The translations under genes were made by a program, and so were the position numbers. The notes beneath the pieces were generated by a model, which saw only the letters and a program-made list of their open reading frames with translations, did not search any database and had not been told where the DNA came from. Source: Barthelona sp. PAP020 (lineage: Eukaryota; Metamonada: BaSk clade). From it: 64,000 bases of DNA. The stretch lies in the NCBI GenBank assembly GCA_040182905.1, contig JARQWU010000024.1, positions 1 to 64,000 on the forward strand, written 5' to 3'. Numbering within the stretch: position 1 is the stretch's first letter; every line of letters starts with the position of its first letter. This document shows positions 12,101-18,397 of the stretch, one piece after another.

Positions 12101-12502
12101 ATCTTCAGTATATCCAAAACATTCAAATAATCTTTTTTTGTCCTCAGATAAAGTATTAAAATCAACCAATTCAATTAATGCTTTCTTTTGTTCAATTTCC
12201 TTGAATAATAAATCACGTGTACCTTCACATAATGCTAATTGACGTTCTTGACTTTTAGAAGATTCATTCAAAAACTTAGAAATTTGAACAATAGTTTGAT
12301 GAATTTCTCTTTGAAACAAATCATCTTTTGATGAAAAATATTTAGATAAACTTGATTTGGCTTGCTCAAAAACAGTTTCTTCAGAAATTTCAGGATAAGT
12401 GATATATTTTGAAGCAATATCAGATGTATTCTCCTTAAAATTAATGAGATCGTGAGTATTAAAAGCAAGTAATTCTCTTGTTTCAATGTTAACAGTGGCC
12501 AT
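3140..12502 (-). CDS. Giant HECT-domain E3 ubiquitin ligase
   Basis: This uninterrupted 3120-residue ORF ends in a HECT domain (roughly residues 2750-3120). HECT ligases take ubiquitin from an E2 onto a catalytic cysteine and pass it to substrate. The conserved stretch GEHSIDAGGPYNE lies near residue 2800, and the C-terminal TCYFRLNLPSYSS loop places the catalytic Cys at 3089, 31 residues from the end, as the family requires. Residues about 245-450 contain beta-rich, propeller-like sequence, and the centre (about 600-2700) is mainly helical and may be armadillo/HEAT-like. Size and the N-terminal beta region recall the large HERC/HECTD4-type ligases, but I see no clear RCC1 or SPRY motif. The ATG at 12502 is preceded by TTTTTCAATA, a possible initiator context. 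Confidence 0.93.
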   Translation of the reverse strand: MATVNIETRELLAFNTHDLINFKENTSDIASKYITYPEISEETVFEQAKSSLSKYFSSKDDLFQREIHQTIVQISKFLNESSKSQERQLALCEGTRDLLFKEIEQKKALIELVDFNTLSEDKKRLFECFGYTEDEFYGLTSALYLISSKMLMKYDEKVKFKTLNNLKSIVESNDEELSIKNWRADVLYQIVISVGEEMIRCKSPNLLNLTIDILLKIREIYPNVVISARVDFFMLQYVKIHEEINIGDYPMKNYTFCPLQGIYENKVGTFNVNMPKDLTKFIFFKANNRLFSYRVVGGEKDKEKKLYEVNDKGFNNFMNIKTGTHVCGFRNGLVFLNRSKDVGKMVFTYHDLETGNEETFKPFKIGRGNFFKEVTHITSDDSIIFLHNSGMGHMMGAYDICKNKVIKKSNSVDSFRMEKNSEFSSIVIFHGRDQIMNIYLNSETKKWCIHWDSTSSKDNSSEEIKREFNNVKNRLNELGAVNGYLDPVNGDLVYLYPIQQENKEEVEYKTITIKMNSLHYGKHISLNKRVIMDTYNIPKKIKKDADGNVIHEDITNNDFIRCFFRSAEYIGHISNYSHYSRILASFDQVKDTVIFSFDVFYDLFHLADVSYTWFEESLREYQNDTTEKTLFNVHKYFEIYHHSLYILYNNIQQLSYIGVDLRKIVEVEKIETFYQSLTKFIIEHLNRMNMINNDEFGLDISFILGNLQKIAFHYFALMDFTSKDIFIDLIDIFCKKELKSTELEYFYHVFEIFTENIPNYVEIFMNRNFETFTDILNHENPLTLMLFEKYLMLIDYILVYLDKNFEETSSKVIVTCLLKEIDHILERTMANVSHIYDIERFEKSFIIFQLPKILLNLILIKADLFNGNESLCRSIASKMSKIIFDLIESDHNENPLIDYCLKVYSQFFGFILSMQYSEALIVKNIQNNQGNSFINVFIESGMFDSLRDEKSVDSEHNLSPVLMEIYEFVEYLVENFKGKIFKYEIPQNSVITKLIEKLAAEIGPGTQPSARIPILIGKLSLVILVLYHLCHNAGDLFTVVDCLSNDSQTNDPILNVIIETLKRLFNEISVGIEGLRRHMNDEYRSKHNIDGTNRIIYPKLSQLLLKKLTFALKFKKMPLKANTIGMTALCPPSPTLNANSIKAELVSVDNDLVIDEIILKQRFLNKYLLKMLTESEIHIFQNYIESGASRIGAINSIFADYCDYVKNWDNNDCCGLSFSNILRSILNTNVKIVNINNITRFNDNKNFWNEESLISLFEINLPLSDSHDELFSFIITKNLNFDDKDDESVLHFIPYFIVANSAENLMTLYQNIIRDMDPQHIPENLRLPFVSMSRVVLANGLKTLASFAKSMMQDKLLQNIETILNKNKVTPLGKMLYELFDSNKEISIEDNDELDVPSFSICDDINMNDENSNTLYVEHFRELIENETVSALPMFIEHFEEVIILLDAMNFLTIDPLQLMNPSLLISGLIIFLTYGSAAMQYSSYRLLLKCFKTISTVIKENDSNFIKDVVYILFGLSCSNNISRENPKPFSKFNNFEKLFKFRAVVPNIFKDNKLEFNETVNYIHSKNVQHYSQILLRYLLTFESVEYKKKQKALKQLEFTMPNAQINDNLHKNNLWEKVIQNLINETFTEFITDFNFTAYDKFMKFIKDPDNKRTQIIDYGIQVSLLPLNKLSSIFNILGFDSIDYCIGDHVHFNFKANNDVDSRELDGLLVNSDFKCDGCTVFHELRGFIEINKKDILNVTWNNDIPKISTFDDYPLISEIFNQLFILRRGWDYDQALDRSKKSLATKKLFHIPNVIQMYEGLVKTRVNALGLLVNTFDKNDLKDFQKVLPISTILNMFKMLPGEIEPFLNKDEDENGLPIFPSFISGYTSSQIKNLSYLFNSLAMTTGRRDNTIREVTYKCYVDKKSASSNWLQFLDTTSDLLKGFQSNDYIKYNKKSKKLEFVYEVGELKVKDELNRTQFMESSETDIINCFGIYNKTKEMKIPVVILMNRKTNVNEVYQFNGEYCRFEQILDVDFKDENEWNKIQIHSEANTDQVKFDKKKDQSAYKFNLKNNLALCVKSPEILDFTLLSGQNISNYDDKNGTLLFINYFDQMILFNTLYQQMYLRDLIIRNLCNFAISVTDVNSLSKSQGLPNPSALVKKLMNQIINASYDNISGVLEFTNNLMNDESQYELRNLRMLQPVIVHIFDNLILDETNDELTSAIFDFSQYFFSLNDSFIESQHPLPTSDVESEPVSFFISKVDEYEITLDHKTNLKNAKLTFYDNKNHKIKEFTGEHSSLDKTPFIIRCNEFKYTWEHNETNKIYGFGFTIKPKANLVKYELPFSVHVIKMLLKDLKEQLSNFTSNKVIECSNILNYYFQLFIDYVWVNQHDTSLEKELSTLCEETKLLLLKLVALEQFPNLNWGMSSTDKLPMFIKQKLDNMMSDSRSTNSKPIIEELSILSLINSSIKSLHVADEYETLFNTLSLFNYGHLMEIQSFAKNKHFRREFLYSIFSPQHSHLGQAIPFETHHPARSYEYVLTIPANNELGYFMVFDPESVNHTITVEGYKNQTISDCSQIYRIETNRQRMTLRMNSSNNWGVRALLIPFGKPMPITHNLMTDDEFLLFERNVDRLMCDTFFQNLFMRILNNIDAIDAYRIGLFNKNDLPTYDKCTLTGNNIDILYKQLNIDQELFNQCDLSVQQAHYLIQFTTVIGSSLPLIFNFISKISEKDASLRNIFRVDTVLRNLIPAEIRVKQFKDQIENLLTNSGVHDINFNRIHENGKEPEPIFDQLCKASSNMSIDCWRNRNRMFKANFKGEHSIDAGGPYNELLSHLFDQVRENGIMFIATPNNVGNHGVDRDAMMPYPIVQSNVDWYTFGLLLGGLICGNHPVNFPVSSVFYSMILDIPFELRHLRLLDDGLYERVSLILKGYDTNGVELKEDNFDTFIQHQAMSFIDISGNEVDLIPNGSSIKLSWDNKDVYAAMLLELYPKQWISVINEVRKGFNYVIPAKHLNNLCENDLMYLVSGSNDYEVDYLFDTVGDGIPSDKCVTWLKEVLKEANPEIRAQFLRFVWGRSRLPKPCPSKFHLSMSGSGNRLPTAGTCYFRLNLPSYSSKEILREKLLVAITCINIDND

Positions 12503-13064
12503 TATTGAAAAAGAAAAAGAAAAATAGAATTTTATCTACTGGTTCAATTACTGAATCCTTTCTTAGCGATCAAATTATTTCCTAAAATGTAATCTCTAAC
12601 ATGTTAAATTAACTTTATTCTTCTTTGAAAATATTTTTTAAACCTCCACACATATTTTTCAAAAAAAAAAAAATTCATCCTCCTCTCAATTTTTTTCAAA
12701 AAGCAAAAATATAAAAATGTTCAACAAAAAGAATTGGAGAAAAAAGGAAAATTTATTTTTTCATTTTTTCAACAAAAGATTATTCATATAATATTTAATG
12801 ATGATACTGATGCAATAAAATGAATAAATATCAAAGTAGAAAGAAAAAAAAAAATAAAGTGTTGTTATCAAAAAAAAAAAACAATTTTGAAAACATCTTT
12901 CTTTCAAATAATTTTGTTAGTTCTTTTATTCAAAGAAAGGAAAATTAGACTTCACCATTTTTTCTTTGTGAAATTGTTAATTTAAACATTTATCAAATTT
13001 TGCAGTAATTTCCATCAATCAAAAACAAAACAATGATTAATTCTTTCAAACATTATGTTTTTTC

Positions 13065-13090
13065 GTAGAACACAATGAATTTTGTTCTAC
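13065..13090. repeat. Inverted repeat/hairpin
   Basis: The arms GTAGAACA and TGTTCTAC form a perfect 8 bp stem around a 10 nt centre that can pair three more bases after one mismatch. It lies about 190 bp downstream of the stop of the coiled-coil gene (minus-strand sense), so it could sit in a 3' flank or in the HECT upstream region. Its function is unknown. Confidence 0.5.
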
Positions 13091-13164
13091 AATAAATACC
13101 TATTTTAAAAGCCTTCTAATCCCCATAATAACAACAATTATTTTAAATAGAAATCTAACCTTAC

Positions 13165-13183
13165 GTTAAAAGAGGCTTTTAAC
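13165..13183. repeat. Perfect inverted repeat with 3 nt loop
   Basis: GTTAAAAG, AGG and CTTTTAAC make an 8 bp stem with a three-base loop. An additional AAAAGCC at about 13109 could pair with the GGCTTTT inside this element as an alternative fold. It lies about 100 bp beyond the stop codon of the minus-strand gene that ends at 13282, so a role in 3' processing or termination is possible but unproven. Confidence 0.5.
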
Positions 13184-13281
13184 CATTTAAAATTCAATAA
13201 GGGATCCAAAATAAAAGACTTATTAATTTATATATTATAATCACAAACTTTTTAATTGTACACATACACATAAAAAAGAAT

Positions 13282-16200
13282 TTAATCTTCAAGATATTGA
13301 GAAACAACATTGATAAAACCAATAAGACTTGAATCATTTTTTAATTCATCCAAAACAATCTTTATTAGGTCAAAAATCTCGGATTGATGCTTATCCATGT
13401 CATCAGAAGAAATTTCTTGAACAGCGTAAATGTATTGTGAGGCAAAACTCAAAAGAATGTGTTGATCCATAAAAGGAACTGTTGCAAGTAATTGTTTAAG
13501 ATATTTGACAATATAATCTGCCAAATATGCAGGATTTTGTGTTTCTAAAACACTTCTTAATTTATCTTCAAAAAATGGAACAAACCATTCAATTTCAATT
13601 TCAAAATCATTTAGGGATGGAATATCTGCTGAAGAGTTTTCTTGACTTTTTAAGACTTCAATTTTTCTCTCTTGAATTTCAATTTTTGTTATCAACTCTC
13701 CATTTTGTTCTTCAATCTTTTGCAACTTGGTCTTTAAAGCTGAAATTTCAGTTTCAAAAGATGCAATTTTGGTTCTTTGTTCTTCATTTTTCTTGTTAAT
13801 CTTTGCAAATGCTCGAGGGATATTTCTGTAACCTTCCTTAATATCAAGGACCTCCTTTGACAATTTTTTAAAGGACTCGTTTGAGTTCAGATCAATTTCA
13901 GTCTTCGAAGATACTGAAGCCTCTCTTTGAAGCAATATGCTTAATTTGTTGCTAAGATCTTCAGTTTTCTTGAAAACCTCCATTAAAGGTTTATTTAATG
14001 AAAGAATAAGTTGCTCTGACAATTCATGAGGCATAACATAACCAACATCCTCTGGATTTTCAATTTGTGTCGGTATTGACATTTTGGTATATTCATCCCC
14101 TGATTCACTGGATTTTTCGGTTTTTTCAACTTGGGCTTGGGGTTCCTCATTTTTCCTTGATTTGAAAGATTTTTTGCTCTTTCTGCTGGGTGTAGCAACA
14201 TCGGACTTTTCAACAATAGATGGAATTGAATCCCCATGAGATGAAAAATCAGTTTTTGTTGAAACTTCTGAAAGTTTCTTTTTGCTTTCCTTTGTTTTAG
14301 TTTTGCTTTTTTTATCTTCAATCTTTTTAATGCCATCATTCTTCTTTACAAGTTTTTTTGCAGGTTTAACAATGATTTGATTATCTCCAAACAAAGCAAG
14401 TTCCATATCTTGTTGTTTTTCTGTACTTTCTTTAAAACTCTCCGTTTCATCTGAATAGTCAGAAAGATCTTTTTGTTTATTGATCTCAGAAGGTTCTTCA
14501 ATAATTTTTTCAATTGGTTCTTGAGCAACTGGTTCCTTAATAACTGGTTCCTTAATAACTGGTACCTCAACAACTGGCTCTTCAACAACTAGTTCTTCAA
14601 CAACTGGTTCCTTAATAACTGGTTCCTCAACAACTGGCTCTTCAACAACTGGTTCCTTAATAACTGGTTCCTCAACAACTGGTTCCTCAACAACTAGTTC
14701 TTCAACAACTGGTTCCTCAACTTTTTCAAAATTTCCTTCCTCTTTGGATGAAACGATTTGTTCAACTGATTTATTCTCAATAATGGATTCTGACAATTTT
14801 GTAATATTTTCAACGGATTCCAAAGATTTATCAACAAAAGGTCCAACAATTTTTTCGACAAATTCTTCAACTCTCTTGTCAGTAATTTCTGAAGTTGATT
14901 CAAGATTATCTATATTCTCTTCTTTTTCAACAACTTCCATTTTTTCAAAGTTTTCAGAAACTTCAACTTCCTTGGAAACTTCTTCAACAGTTTCAACAAC
15001 TTCTTTAACAACTTCAATAACTTCCTGAATTTTATCTTCATTTTCAATTGTACCAAGAACTTGAGGTTTTTGCTCAAGTTCAATTTCAAAGGATTCAACT
15101 TCTTCTTCTTCAAGTTCTCCTTGTTTAAGTTCTCCTTGTTCTCCTTGTTTTCTCAAATCCAAAACATCAGGTATATCTACTATTGTTTCCTTTTCAATTA
15201 TTCTTTCCGAAATGGTTTCTACAACGTTTTCAACATTCTTTTCAGAAATTACTTGAACTGGATGTGATTCGACAGGCATATTAATACTTATCTCTGTATT
15301 ATCAATTACAACATCAGTAATTTCCTTTGTATTATCTTCAAAATCTGGAATAACATTTTCAATGATTTCTTTTTCAATAATATCGACATCTTTAGTTTCT
15401 TCAATAGTTTCAACATTTTTGTTTTCTTTCAAAGATTCGGTGGATTCAATAATTGCATCAGTGGTTATTTTTGAATCGATAATTTCAGATAATTCTTCAA
15501 TTTCTTCAGCTGTTTCTATTTCTTCAGTGAATAAATTGTTTGATATAGTGTTAGATGTAAGGTCAAGTGGTCTTTCATTACTCAATTTAATTGAACCATG
15601 AACAAATTCAAGATCTCTGATGGTGTTTGGTTTATCAAATAATTGCATATTTGCTGAATATTTGTCCAAATCAAAATTTATTTCAAAAAAGTAAGGTTTA
15701 GCATTCTTTAAACAACCTTTTTGACAACCAATCAATTTCCATTTCACACTTGTATATTCAACCAATTCACAACTAATTTCAGCAATTTTTTCAATATCTA
15801 CGAAATCGAATGAATATGTAATAAAATCATTTGCAAAATCTAGCAAAAAAAATTTATTTTCAGCTAAAAGCCCAAAAAAATTGGAAAAATTACAAACATT
15901 TTCCTGTGAATATATATTAATCAATCGAGCAAAAGTCAAATCAATATCTTTCGGAATTTTATAAAGAGTTTTGATCTCAAATTTATTCGTTATCGACATA
16001 ACAGTGTGATTGTCTTTGTTAATAAACAAATATTCGGGAACATAACCTTGAACATCAGGTAAAAACATTTTCAATGAATTATCACATCTCTGAATATACC
16101 ATTCTACTTTTGAAGGAAACATTGGAAAACTAGTGGTCCCATATATATATTTGTTGCTTGCAAAATCAAAATGTGCCAATGCACATGTTTTCTGTATAGA

Positions 16201-16857
16201 AGAGAAAAAGAAAAAACGCTTATCTAACCAAATTGGTGGTAAAAAAAACAAGTTTCTGTGAGTACTTTGCAAACTATCAAATAAATTGACATGTGGCACT
16301 TCTTTGAAATTTTTTCTCAATTTAGTTCCCTCATTTAGATAAAATTCCTTCAAATTAACATGATATAATGTTTGATTCTTTGCAGAATACAATGAAACAC
16401 TTTGAATTGAAAATGAATTATTCTTCAAATCAGGCAACAATATTTTATCGAACATTTCACAAAATTCTTCAAGCAAATCAACTTCTCCGATCAATTCATT
16501 TGATATATCATCATAATGTAATATAGATCTGATTATGTTGAAGGATTTAGTGGTCAAAACATAAAATATTACAACAATTTGTGGAGTATTTTGTACATTT
16601 TCAATAAAAGAAAAATATTTCACATCATGAATTATTTCATCTTTCTCCAATAAAACAGTGTATATTTTCTTTCTTTCAACATCAACAAATGATATCTCTT
16701 GCTTTTCAGAAAAAAATAATTGCCATTGATGAACTTTCATTTCATTAATGTACCCATCATTCAAAGAATGATTTAAATCATCTTTGTACATGTCATAATA
16801 TTCTTCTCTCAAGTCATTCATCTCAGTGATATTCTCCAATTTTTCAATCTCACTCAT
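13282..16857 (-). CDS. Propeller-like plus coiled-coil protein with VEEPV repeats; possibly EDC4/Ge-1-like
   Basis: This ORF encodes 1191 residues in three parts. Residues 1-400 are beta-rich with regularly spaced strands, like a divergent propeller. Residues about 430-930 are acidic and low in complexity, containing a 5-residue repeat (VEEPV/IKEPV, about residues 712-780) and then a Lys/Ser-rich segment. Residues about 950-1110 are a coiled coil (e.g. ALKTKLQKIEEQNGELI), followed by a compact helical C-terminus. An N-terminal propeller, disordered linker and helical C-terminus is the layout of the decapping scaffold EDC4/Ge-1. That match is by architecture only, with no diagnostic motif, so the function remains unassigned. 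The start ATG at 16857 is in the context AAATCAAAAATGAG. Confidence 0.7.
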   Translation of the reverse strand: MSEIEKLENITEMNDLREEYYDMYKDDLNHSLNDGYINEMKVHQWQLFFSEKQEISFVDVERKKIYTVLLEKDEIIHDVKYFSFIENVQNTPQIVVIFYVLTTKSFNIIRSILHYDDISNELIGEVDLLEEFCEMFDKILLPDLKNNSFSIQSVSLYSAKNQTLYHVNLKEFYLNEGTKLRKNFKEVPHVNLFDSLQSTHRNLFFLPPIWLDKRFFFFSSIQKTCALAHFDFASNKYIYGTTSFPMFPSKVEWYIQRCDNSLKMFLPDVQGYVPEYLFINKDNHTVMSITNKFEIKTLYKIPKDIDLTFARLINIYSQENVCNFSNFFGLLAENKFFLLDFANDFITYSFDFVDIEKIAEISCELVEYTSVKWKLIGCQKGCLKNAKPYFFEINFDLDKYSANMQLFDKPNTIRDLEFVHGSIKLSNERPLDLTSNTISNNLFTEEIETAEEIEELSEIIDSKITTDAIIESTESLKENKNVETIEETKDVDIIEKEIIENVIPDFEDNTKEITDVVIDNTEISINMPVESHPVQVISEKNVENVVETISERIIEKETIVDIPDVLDLRKQGEQGELKQGELEEEEVESFEIELEQKPQVLGTIENEDKIQEVIEVVKEVVETVEEVSKEVEVSENFEKMEVVEKEENIDNLESTSEITDKRVEEFVEKIVGPFVDKSLESVENITKLSESIIENKSVEQIVSSKEEGNFEKVEEPVVEELVVEEPVVEEPVIKEPVVEEPVVEEPVIKEPVVEELVVEEPVVEVPVIKEPVIKEPVAQEPIEKIIEEPSEINKQKDLSDYSDETESFKESTEKQQDMELALFGDNQIIVKPAKKLVKKNDGIKKIEDKKSKTKTKESKKKLSEVSTKTDFSSHGDSIPSIVEKSDVATPSRKSKKSFKSRKNEEPQAQVEKTEKSSESGDEYTKMSIPTQIENPEDVGYVMPHELSEQLILSLNKPLMEVFKKTEDLSNKLSILLQREASVSSKTEIDLNSNESFKKLSKEVLDIKEGYRNIPRAFAKINKKNEEQRTKIASFETEISALKTKLQKIEEQNGELITKIEIQERKIEVLKSQENSSADIPSLNDFEIEIEWFVPFFEDKLRSVLETQNPAYLADYIVKYLKQLLATVPFMDQHILLSFASQYIYAVQEISSDDMDKHQSEIFDLIKIVLDELKNDSSLIGFINVVSQYLED
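14516..14721 (-). repeat. 15 bp coding tandem repeat (VEEPV/IKEPV)
   Basis: About 13.7 copies of a 15 bp unit (plus-strand form GGTTCCTCAACAACT, with variants GGTTCCTTAATAACT and GGCTCTTCAACAACT) run without a break in frame. The variants alternate in a higher-order pattern, which suggests recent slippage or unequal exchange. They encode the acidic and Pro-rich linker of the surrounding gene. Confidence 0.9.
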
Positions 16858-17017
16858 TTTTGATTTGTGACAAAAAAATTGAAAATGAACAGATTTCTTT
16901 TTGTTACTTGGTTTTTCTTTTTCTTGCTCTTTCCTTTCAATTTCTCCATTTATTTACTTTCATTAAAAGGTATATCCAAAATAATCAAAAAAAAAAAATT
17001 ATTTTTAAAGATAACAT

Positions 17018-17560
17018 TTATTCACAATCTTCCTCAATTTCAATACCACCATCATTTTCAATGTTTAAATCAATATTTGACACAGGTGGACGAATAACTC
17101 CCAAATCAACTAGATAAGGTATTTCTGCAGCAAGCCAAGGGGCTAATCCTAACGCTAAAGCATGAGCAATTCCAAATTTAGGGGCATTTCTGGCCCATAA
17201 TGGCATAAAATGCTCAGTTAAACAAATTTTTCCTCCACGATACATCTTGACAGTTTTTCCATCTAATTCTGGTAAACACAAAGCTGGATTTGTTTTTGGA
17301 TAACCAACAGGTATATCAAATTCTAACCTAAATTCATATCTAATATTGTTGTAAAAAAACCAACAATTTCCAAACCATCTACTTCCTCCTTGATTCATTT
17401 CCAAATGAAACCAATCATGTCCATTTTCTTTATTAATTTTGACAAAAGCAATCAATGCTCTCAATTCTTCTTTTAATCTTTCAACCCATTTTTTTCCATC
17501 TCTTGGACCTGCATTTATTGTGCATAAGGGTATTCTTTCTATGATATCTCGACTTGTCAT
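17018..17560 (-). CDS. UFC1: UFM1-conjugating enzyme UFC1 (E2)
   Basis: This ORF encodes 180 residues, close to the usual 167. UFC1 accepts the ubiquitin-like modifier UFM1 from UBA5 and, with UFL1, attaches it to targets such as ER-bound ribosomal protein uL24. Family landmarks are unmistakable: [17 protein letters not shown] near residue 16, NDWF-like [53 protein letters not shown] with the catalytic Cys after GGKI, then [28 protein letters not shown]. The C-terminus has an acidic tail ([12 protein letters not shown]) longer than in animals. The ATG at 17560 matches the family's N-terminus; in-frame codons upstream are not conserved. It is divergent from the small basic gene with 72 bp between start codons. 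Confidence 0.96.
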   Translation of the reverse strand: MTSRDIIERIPLCTINAGPRDGKKWVERLKEELRALIAFVKINKENGHDWFHLEMNQGGSRWFGNCWFFYNNIRYEFRLEFDIPVGYPKTNPALCLPELDGKTVKMYRGGKICLTEHFMPLWARNAPKFGIAHALALGLAPWLAAEIPYLVDLGVIRPPVSNIDLNIENDGGIEIEEDCE

Positions 17561-17632
17561 GTTTAAAAAAAAAATAATAAATTGAGTTTTTTTTTCAATT
17601 TTTTTTGAGAAGTTATTGTGATTTAATTCGTA

Positions 17633-18025
17633 ATGGTGCAATCAAAGGATTTATTTAATTCCAACAAGGAAAAAAAACCAATATCAAAAGTCAAACAATC
17701 AAAACAAAAAAAATTATCCAAAAAAGGAGGTGCCAGGGAAGCTGGTAAGAGAAAAATTGTTAAAAAAACAAAATCTGAAATTAATAGACAGTTTGACAAG
17801 GCAATTACTGAACATATTGAACAGGAATTAATATCTCAAGTTTCAAGAAAAAGATTTTCTATTTATAAGGTTGATCCAAATCACGTTGTGAATCAAACCG
17901 ATAAAACCACAAAAAAATATAAAAAATCGAAAGCGAAAGTTCAAAATGAGCCAGAAGAAAAACAAAGAGTTGAGGAAGAAGAAGTTGTTTATAATAATGA
18001 TGAACCAGTATGGATGGATGATTAA
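17633..18025 (+). CDS. Small basic protein, UPF0390 (C19orf53)-like
   Basis: This is a 130-residue lysine-rich protein. The block [16 protein letters not shown], then about ten residues later [14 protein letters not shown], resembles UPF0390/DUF2462 proteins (human C19orf53). Those have a KKGG...PKK basic motif followed by a helix with IRKKIEHDV-like sequence, are small nucleolar-type proteins and have no defined biochemical role. The acidic C-terminus ([17 protein letters not shown]) is extra. The match is by motif order only. The stop TAA continues as TAAA. The start at 17633 is the first ATG, 72 bp from the divergent UFC1 start. Confidence 0.6.
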   Translation: MVQSKDLFNSNKEKKPISKVKQSKQKKLSKKGGAREAGKRKIVKKTKSEINRQFDKAITEHIEQELISQVSRKRFSIYKVDPNHVVNQTDKTTKKYKKSKAKVQNEPEEKQRVEEEEVVYNNDEPVWMDD

Positions 18026-18397
18026 AATTCATTATTTTACAATAAAAGTAGCGGCATAGTCTTTTGTTTCAAAATATAAATTTTCGGTTTTTTTTTTCTT
18101 GATTTTGAAAAACGATTTCCAAACATTTAAAAATTTGAGAATGGTACTTTAGATAATAAATGGATGAGAAACAAAGACTCTTTACAAGACTAAATGACAA
18201 ACATGAATTGATTGAGTTTTCACATTCTTTCAGTGGTTTATTTTTTATTCACAAGCCAAATTCTAAATAATCATTATGAAATTAAGTTAATTAGAAAAAA
18301 AACACAAAATTTTTTTTATTGGTTTGACAGTGATAAATCTTCACAATTTTACAATTGTATGTTATTCTTATTTGGTGATATTAGATAAAAAAAAACC
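18026..18397. other. 372 bp gap between convergent genes
   Basis: This is AT-rich 3'-flanking sequence between the UPF0390-like gene and the PA200 gene. I find no ORF of interest, no RNA-gene signature and no notable repeat. Confidence 0.5.

Larger units (their letters stand above)
12503..13281. other. 779 bp gap between two minus-strand genes, with hairpins
   Basis: This region separates the HECT gene start from the stop of the upstream minus-strand gene and must hold the HECT promoter. It is extremely AT-rich, with several A9-A12 runs, and has no convincing ORF. Two compact inverted repeats occur at 13065-13090 and 13165-13183. No tRNA or snRNA motif is recognisable. Confidence 0.5.

Noticed and set aside
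12770-12815. ATGATGATACTGATG as a snoRNA in the HECT upstream gap
   Set aside because: The C-like and D-like boxes are only a few bases apart, leaving no room for a guide.
14744-15267. Several Ser/Thr- or Phe-rich ORFs opposite the acidic linker region
   Set aside because: They are antisense images of Glu/Lys/Val-rich repeats, not independent genes.
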